From Streptococcaceae bacterium AM104-57 (lineage in GTDB: Bacteria > Bacillota > Bacilli > Lactobacillales > Streptococcaceae): a stretch of 64,000 nt of DNA. Every line of letters begins with the position of its first letter. Within the stretch, counting starts at the first letter, position 1. The notes below the pieces were generated by a model. The model did not search any database and was not told where the DNA came from. It saw only the letters and a list, made by a program, of their open reading frames with translations. The stretch is taken from positions 124,001 to 188,000 of the forward strand of contig JAQDPW010000001.1 of NCBI GenBank assembly GCA_027659245.1. The letters run 5' to 3'. The translations under genes were made by a program, and so were the position numbers. Below are positions 59,153 to 64,000 of the stretch, in pieces.

Positions 59153-59275
59153 TCTAGCTAAAGACTTTCTATCTAGGATTTGAAAAATCCAGATATCGAT
59201 TAGAATGTTCGTAAAGAGATTAAAATAGTGTTATACTATTGTGGTATAGCACTGTTTTTTTCAAAGGAGAGACAG

Positions 59276-59974
59276 ATGGGAAAGACCATTTTACTCATTG
59301 ACGACGAGGTAGAAATCACAGATATTCATCAACGTTATCTGGTTCAGTCAGGATATCAGGTTTTGGTGGCTCATGATGGAGTAGAGGCCTTAGAAATTTT
59401 CAAGCGAAAATCGATTGATTTGATTATTACAGATGTCATGATGCCTCGGATGGATGGTTATGATTTGATTAGCGAAGTCCAGTATCAATCTCCGGATCAG
59501 CCTTTTCTCTTTATCACGGCTAAGACCAGTGAGCAGGACAAGATTTACGGCCTGAGCTTGGGGGCAGACGACTTTATTGCCAAGCCCTTTAGCCCTCGTG
59601 AGCTGGTTTTGCGTGTCCACAATATCTTGCGTCGCCTTCATCGTGGAGGTGAGACAGAAGTCGTCAGTCTCGGGGATTTACGGATGAATCACGGTAGTCA
59701 TGAGGTCCAAGTCGGAGATGTGGCGCTTGATTTGACCGTCAAATCCTTCGAACTTCTATGGCTTTTAGCCAGCAATCCAGAGCGCGTTTTCTCCAAGACA
59801 GACCTCTATGAAAAGGTCTGGCAAGAAGACTATGTGGATGATACCAATACCTTGAATGTTCATATCCATGCTCTTCGACAGGAGTTGGCTAAACATGCTA
59901 GTGCAGAAACACCGACCATCAAAACCGTCTGGGGCTTGGGCTACAAAATTGAGAAAGCACGAGGTAGTCAATGA
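59276..59974 (+). CDS. rr08: OmpR-family response regulator (TCS08-like)
   Basis: A 232-residue regulator. The receiver has DDEVEI, phospho-Asp in LIITDVMMPRMDGYD, and Lys in DDFIAKPFSPREL. The C-terminal winged helix reads LTVKSFELLWLLASNPERVF and ends WGLGYKIEK. ATG 59276 follows AAAGGAGAG; a longer frame from 59228 lies over the -10 (TATACT 59232-59237). Overlaps the kinase gene by 4 bp. In pneumococcus TCS08 (SaeRS-like) controls pavB and other surface genes; the neighbouring adhesin gene fits. Confidence 0.92.
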   Translation: MGKTILLIDDEVEITDIHQRYLVQSGYQVLVAHDGVEALEIFKRKSIDLIITDVMMPRMDGYDLISEVQYQSPDQPFLFITAKTSEQDKIYGLSLGADDFIAKPFSPRELVLRVHNILRRLHRGGETEVVSLGDLRMNHGSHEVQVGDVALDLTVKSFELLWLLASNPERVFSKTDLYEKVWQEDYVDDTNTLNVHIHALRQELAKHASAETPTIKTVWGLGYKIEKARGSQ

Positions 59975-61023
59975 AATTAAAAAGTTATATTTTAGTGGGG
60001 TATGTCATTTCAACACTCCTAACGATTATCGTGGTTTTTTGGGCCATCCAGCGCATGCTAATTGAAGAAAGAGAAATTTATTTCCTAGTGGGTATGACTC
60101 TCGTGGCTAGTTTTATCGGTGCTGGGATTAGTCTCTTTCTCCTATCGCCTGTCTTTACTTCATTGGGCAAACTCAAGGAACATGCCAAGCGGGTAGCGGA
60201 CAAGGACTTTCCATCAAATCTGGAGGTTCAAGGACCTGTAGAATTTCAGCAATTAGGCCAAGCTTTCAATGAAATGTCCCATGATTTGCAGGCCACCTTT
60301 GATTCCTTGGAAGAAAGCGAACGAGAAAAGGGCTTGATGATTGCTCAACTTTCGCATGATATCAAGACCCCCATCACTTCGATCCAAGCGACGGTAGAAG
60401 GGATTTTGGATGGGGTTATCAAGGAAGGAGAACAGGACCATTATCTAGCAACCATTGGACGCCAGACTGAAAGGCTCAATAAACTGGTTGAGGAGTTGAA
60501 TTTTTTGACTCTAAATACAGCTAGAAATCAGGTGGAAACGACCAGCAAGGACAGCATTTTTCTGGACCAGCTCTTGATTGAGTGCATGAGTGAATTTCAG
60601 TTCTTGATTGAGCAGGAAGAGCGAGATGTTCATTTACAGGTAATCCCAGAGTCTGCCCGGATTGAGGGAGATTATGCCAAACTTTCTCGTATCTTGGTGA
60701 ATCTGGTCAATAACGCTTTTAAATACTCAGCTCCAGGAACCAAGCTGGAAGTGGTGGCTAAGCTGGAGAAGAACCAGCTTTCAATCAGTGTGACCGATGA
60801 GGGACAGGGAATTGCTCCAGAGGATTTAGAGAATATTTTCAAACGCCTTTATCGTGTAGAAACTTCGCGTAATATGAAAACAGGTGGTTACGGCTTAGGG
60901 CTTGCGATTGCGCGTGAATTGGCCCATCAATTGGGTGGAGAAATCACAGTTACCAGCCAGTACGGTCTAGGAAGCACCTTTACCCTCCTTCTCAATCTCT
61001 CTGGCAGTGAAAATAAAGCTTAA
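59971..61023 (+). CDS. hk08: sensor histidine kinase (TCS08-like)
   Basis: A 350-residue kinase with two N-terminal helices joined by a very short loop (residues ~5-27 and ~34-56), so it senses within the membrane. A HAMP linker follows, then HisKA with H in MIAQLSHDIKTPITSIQ, and HATPase with NNAFKYS, DEGQGIAPED and GGYGLGLAIA. It phosphorylates the regulator encoded just upstream. Confidence 0.92.
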   Translation: MKLKSYILVGYVISTLLTIIVVFWAIQRMLIEEREIYFLVGMTLVASFIGAGISLFLLSPVFTSLGKLKEHAKRVADKDFPSNLEVQGPVEFQQLGQAFNEMSHDLQATFDSLEESEREKGLMIAQLSHDIKTPITSIQATVEGILDGVIKEGEQDHYLATIGRQTERLNKLVEELNFLTLNTARNQVETTSKDSIFLDQLLIECMSEFQFLIEQEERDVHLQVIPESARIEGDYAKLSRILVNLVNNAFKYSAPGTKLEVVAKLEKNQLSISVTDEGQGIAPEDLENIFKRLYRVETSRNMKTGGYGLGLAIARELAHQLGGEITVTSQYGLGSTFTLLLNLSGSENKA

Positions 61024-61029
61024 AACCCC

Positions 61030-61058
61030 TTTACAAATCTAGCCATTCATGGTAGAAT
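61030..61058 (+). promoter_or_regulatory. rpsD promoter
   Basis: TTTACA (61030-61035), 17-bp spacer, TAGAAT (61053-61058). A ~150-nt leader follows. Confidence 0.7.
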
Positions 61059-61064
61059 GGATTT

Positions 61065-61217
61065 TGTGCGAAATATCAGCAGGAAAGCATGAAGCTCGTC
61101 AACAGGTGTCTTATGATAAGTAACCTTGGCTGTTTAGGCGAAGGGCATCTGCACGAATCAGGGCTTTCTAAGTGACTATTTCCACCGAAATATTATTTAT
61201 ATCAGGAGGACATTCAC
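61065..61217 (+). promoter_or_regulatory. structured leader of rpsD (possible S4 autoregulatory element)
   Basis: About 150 nt, clearly GC-richer than neighbouring spacers, with no open frame and several short complementary blocks. It ends in a CAGGAGGAC ribosome site. In Firmicutes S4 represses its own mRNA by binding such a leader; a similar role is inferred. Confidence 0.45.
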
Positions 61218-61829
61218 ATGTCACGTTATACAGGACCATCTTGGAAACAAGCTCGTCGCCTTGGCCTTTCACTTACAGGTACAGGTAAAGAATTGGCACG
61301 TCGTAACTACGTACCAGGACAACACGGACCAAACAACCGTTCTAAATTGTCAGAATACGGTTTGCAATTGGCTGAAAAACAAAAACTTCGTTTCACTTAC
61401 GGTGTAGGTGAAAAACAATTCCGTAACTTGTTCGTACAAGCTACAAAAATCAAAGGCGGAATCCTAGGTTTCAACTTCATGCTTCTTTTGGAACGCCGTT
61501 TGGATAACGTTGTTTACCGTCTTGGTCTTGCGACTACTCGTCGTCAAGCTCGTCAATTCGTAAACCACGGTCACATCCTTGTTGACGGAAAACGCGTTGA
61601 TATCCCATCATACCGCGTAACTCCAGGTCAAGTGATCTCAGTTCGTGAAAAATCATTGAAAGTTCCAGCAATCCTTGAAGCAGTAGAAGCTACTCTTGGA
61701 CGTCCAGCATTCGTATCATTCGACGCTGAAAAATTGGAAGGTTCATTGACTCGTTTACCAGAACGCGATGAAATCAACCCAGAAATCAACGAAGCACTTG
61801 TCGTTGAATTCTACAACAAAATGCTTTAA
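61218..61829 (+). CDS. rpsD: 30S ribosomal protein S4
   Basis: A 203-residue primary rRNA-binding protein of the small subunit: [19 protein letters not shown] at the start and the S4 RNA-binding domain [20 protein letters not shown] then [18 protein letters not shown]. It initiates 16S assembly and acts as translational autorepressor. As in pneumococcus it follows the TCS08 genes. Confidence 0.99.
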   Translation: MSRYTGPSWKQARRLGLSLTGTGKELARRNYVPGQHGPNNRSKLSEYGLQLAEKQKLRFTYGVGEKQFRNLFVQATKIKGGILGFNFMLLLERRLDNVVYRLGLATTRRQARQFVNHGHILVDGKRVDIPSYRVTPGQVISVREKSLKVPAILEAVEATLGRPAFVSFDAEKLEGSLTRLPERDEINPEINEALVVEFYNKML

Positions 61830-61849
61830 TTTTAAGAAATATCTTACAG

Positions 61850-61876
61850 AAAGCCTACAACAGTGGGCTTTTTGCT
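61850..61876 (+). terminator. terminator of rpsD
   Basis: AAAGCC..GGCTTT stem with inner AC/GT pairs, then TTTT. Confidence 0.75.
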
Positions 61877-61903
61877 TTGTCTTAAAACGTTGATTTCTGG
61901 GTT

Positions 61904-61924
61904 TGTCATCATTTTTGTCATCAC
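61904..61924. repeat. short direct repeat at the rpsD/integrase junction (possible att core)
   Basis: TTTGTCATCA occurs twice in tandem (about 61902-61911 and 61914-61923) between the rpsD terminator and the integrase stop. Direct repeats here could be integrase arm sites or part of an attachment site; the other end is not in the window. Confidence 0.35.
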
Positions 61925-62961
61925 TCATAACGAACTAACAGCTTTCTCATAAAATGAGACGGCTGTTTTTGCTTTTTCTTTGGAGAGATGACTGTAAGTG
62001 TCCATGGTCATAGCCAATGTGGAATGACCTAAACGGTGCTGAAGTTCTTTGTAGGGGATTCCAGAGTTAAGCAATAAACTAGCGTGTGTGTGCCTAAAGC
62101 CGTGAAATCCAATATTAGGTACACCAGCATGTTTGAAACGTGTATTTAAACGAGTTGCTAGTGTTTTATTGTTTGGGTATTTATGTATAAAATCTGAGAA
62201 GACAATAGTTTCAGTTCGACCAAGTTTCCATGCTTCTTGCACTTGTCTACGTTTGTACTGTTTCAACATACTAACAGTAGCTTGATCTATATCTATATCC
62301 CTTAGACTTGATTTTGATTTTGGACTATTGGTTTCTTGTTTATAGTTTAAAGTCTTTGTGATATGCACAACTGCATTATCTAGGTCAATATCAGACCAGG
62401 AAAGGGCTAAAGCTTCATTGATACGACAACCAGTAGCAAGTAAGAATTTATAAAGTGTATTCTCGTAGTAATAACGAAACTTATTCAAGTTTAAACTATC
62501 TAGATAATCAAGAAATTTTTTTAATTCTTGGTTATCAAAATGCTTTATTTTTTCTCGCTTTGCTTTTTGTGTGTTGCGAGGTAATATTACCTCACGAGCA
62601 GGATTAAATGGTATGGCTTGCATAACTACACCATACTGTAAAATACGCTTATTTAAAGCGTGTAAGCTATCGTAGTATAGAAAAGCACCTTCTTTCCCTT
62701 TATTGGTTTTGTCAGCAAGTTTATTGACTATGTTTTGAATAAGTGGAGTAGTTAGTTTATCCAACTTATAAGAGCCAAATAAAGGTAAGATATGGTTATC
62801 TAGCAGCCTTCTAACGTTTAATTGTGTGTTAGGTTTTACTGTATGCTTGTAGCTTTCCCACCATAAGGATGCTAATTCCTTGTAGGTAGTAATATTTGAA
62901 GCCTGGAATTTAGTAGATCCATTTTGTAAAAAAGTAATTTCAGCTTCTTTTGTCTTTTGCT
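61925..62961 (-). pseudogene. int: tyrosine recombinase (phage/ICE integrase), N-terminus removed by IS630
   Basis: The reading frame stays open from the stop at 61925 up to the IS630 end near 62962, about 345 codons. It contains the core-binding part (ITTYKELASLWWESYKHTV, PLFGSYKLDKLTTPLIQNIV) and the catalytic domain with Arg in LATGCRINEALALSW, HxxR in FHGFRHTHASLL, His in HRLGHSTLAM and Tyr in MDTYSHL. Family members have ~380 residues, so the first ~40-50 (arm-binding domain) and the start codon are missing. A TTG at 62764 could restart a 279-residue product, but without the core-binding part. Its position beside rpsD suggests an integrated element. Confidence 0.85.
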
Positions 62962-64000
62962 TATACTAGACTAAAATCAAAAAACATCTTATAATAGTAG
63001 TTATGAAACTTACAAACGAAGAAATACAAAAAATAGAACAACTCCTAAGAGATTCATCGTACGCCAAATATCACAAACGTCTACAGATTATTTATTTTCG
63101 CTCGAAAGAAAAGAGTTATAAGGAAATCATGGATCTGCTGGATTGCAATAAAACAACTGTTTGGAGGAATTTGAAAAAATATAAGGAGTTTGGTTTAGAA
63201 GCTCTTCTTCAAGAGACCCGTGGTGGACGTCATCGAGAATATATGACTTACGAAGAGGAACAAGCATTTCTAAAACGTCATATAGAAGCTGCTCAGGCTG
63301 GGGAATTTGTTACTGTCAATCAGTTATTTGAAGTCTATCAAAAAGAGATTGGTCGCCCTTCTACACGTGATGGTTTCTATTATCTCCTGAAACGCCATGG
63401 TTGGCGAACAGTCACTCCTCGACCTGAACATCCCAAGAAGGCAGACGCTCAAACAATTGAGACGTCTAAAAATAAAATCTACATTCGAGACCTTAAGTAA
63501 GCGCTTTAAAGAGGAGGGGACTTATAAGAAAGTACGATTGATGTACCAAGATGAAGCTGGTTTCGGGAGAATCAGTAAGATGAGTTCTTGTTGGGCTCCT
63601 CAAGGAATTCGACCTAGCATTCCTAGTCATTATATGCGAGAATATCACTATTGTTATGGGGCAGTAGATGCTCAGACAGGTGATTCCTTTTTCCTCATTG
63701 CTGGAGGATGCAATACTGAGTGGACGAATGAATTTCTACGGCAAGTCTCACAAGCTTATCCAGACGACTATATTTTACTTGTCATGGATAATGCTATATG
63801 GCATAAATCAAGTACCTTAGAGATTCCAAGTAATATTGAGCTGACTTTTATCCCACCTTATACACCAGAAATGAACCCTATTGAACAAGTCTGGAAAGAA
63901 ATTCGAAAACGAGGTTTTAAAAATAAGGCTTTCCAAACATTGGAAGCCGTCATTGATAAGCTTCAAGAAGTTATTCAAGGACTGGAAAAAAGTATTTTAA
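62962..64000 (+). mobile_element. IS630-Spn1-type insertion sequence, right end outside window
   Basis: The element begins TATACTAGACTAAAATC at 62962 inside the integrase gene, with a TA target as usual for IS630/Tc1-mariner elements. It contains the two-frame transposase described next. It is the presumed source of transposition functions for the RUP repeats in this window. Confidence 0.87.
63003..64000 (+). CDS. IS630-family transposase in two frames, partial
   Basis: Frame 1 (63003-63500, 165 residues) gives the DNA-binding part: KSYKEIMDLLDCNKTTVWRN and a linker ending RDLK. Frame 2, offset by +1, is open from ~63450 to beyond the window and encodes the DDE core: Asp in MYQDEAGFGRI, Asp in LLVMDNAIWHKSS and Glu in PPYTPEMNPIEQVW. 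The frames overlap at an A-rich stretch near 63470-63480. IS630-Spn1 is generally annotated as two orfs, so a programmed shift is possible, or the copy is inactive. The last visible codons read LEKSIL. Confidence 0.85.

Overview
The window reads as chromosomal DNA of a mitis-group Streptococcus close to S. pneumoniae/S. mitis. It has low G+C, RUP (107-bp) and BOX repeats, an IS630-Spn1-type element, and many genes I recognise as pneumococcal-type orthologues: adcRCBA, dltXABCD, glpKOF, rpoBC, rpsD with the TCS08 pair, a PavB-like SSURE protein and the fatty-acid kinase fakA. No rRNA, tRNA or CRISPR array was seen. From memory, blocks that lie far apart in reference pneumococcal genomes are joined here, and a LPXTG protein sits beside dusB/hslO where S. 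pneumoniae carries cbpA/pspC. The strain is therefore probably not a typical pneumococcus.

Layout. 1-4.7 kb: divergent membrane protein and a MarR-controlled heterodimeric ABC exporter. 4.8-6.6 kb: PAP2 phosphatase, then a LytTR regulator with a LiaF-like membrane partner. 6.7-9.6 kb: rpmB, an Asp23 protein, fakA and a lipoprotein. 9.8-13.5 kb: one operon of two tiny membrane proteins, an ABC transporter and a NarL-type two-component system. 13.5-18.25 kb: an accessory island with a valS 3' fragment, an IS200/IS605 right end, a small membrane protein behind a promoter whose spacer is a G9 tract, a CAP/SEC10-type LPXTG surface protein, a broken IS200 tnpA with a second right end, and a group II intron tail. 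18.2-26 kb: dusB, hslO, an Mga-like regulator and the glycerol operon. 26-34.7 kb: the dlt operon (teichoic acid D-alanylation), RUP and BOX repeats, and the zinc operon adcRCBA. 34.8-38.5 kb: a VOC protein, a CstR-like persulfide sensor and a divergent rhodanese/CoA-disulfide reductase operon. 38.6-46.4 kb: rpoBC. 46.5-52.9 kb: an acetyltransferase, a DUF4956/VTC pair opposite a repeat-rich lipoprotein, and an ABC-2 exporter with its TetR regulator. 53-61.9 kb: CsbD, DUF421/DUF3290, a nucleoside phosphorylase, Trk potassium uptake, a PavB-like adhesin, TCS08 and rpsD. 61.9-64 kb: a phage/ICE-type integrase cut by an IS630 element that runs off the window.

How the genes work together. Much of the window concerns the envelope: D-alanylation, zinc import with a His-rich AdcA, two sortase-anchored proteins, several stress-sensing regulator/transporter sets and potassium homeostasis. 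The most interesting unit is the 13.7-18.1 kb cassette. Its first promoter has perfect -35 and -10 hexamers separated by 19 bp that include nine consecutive G residues, an arrangement expected to switch expression by slipped-strand length change. The cassette is bracketed by directly repeated IS200-type ends.
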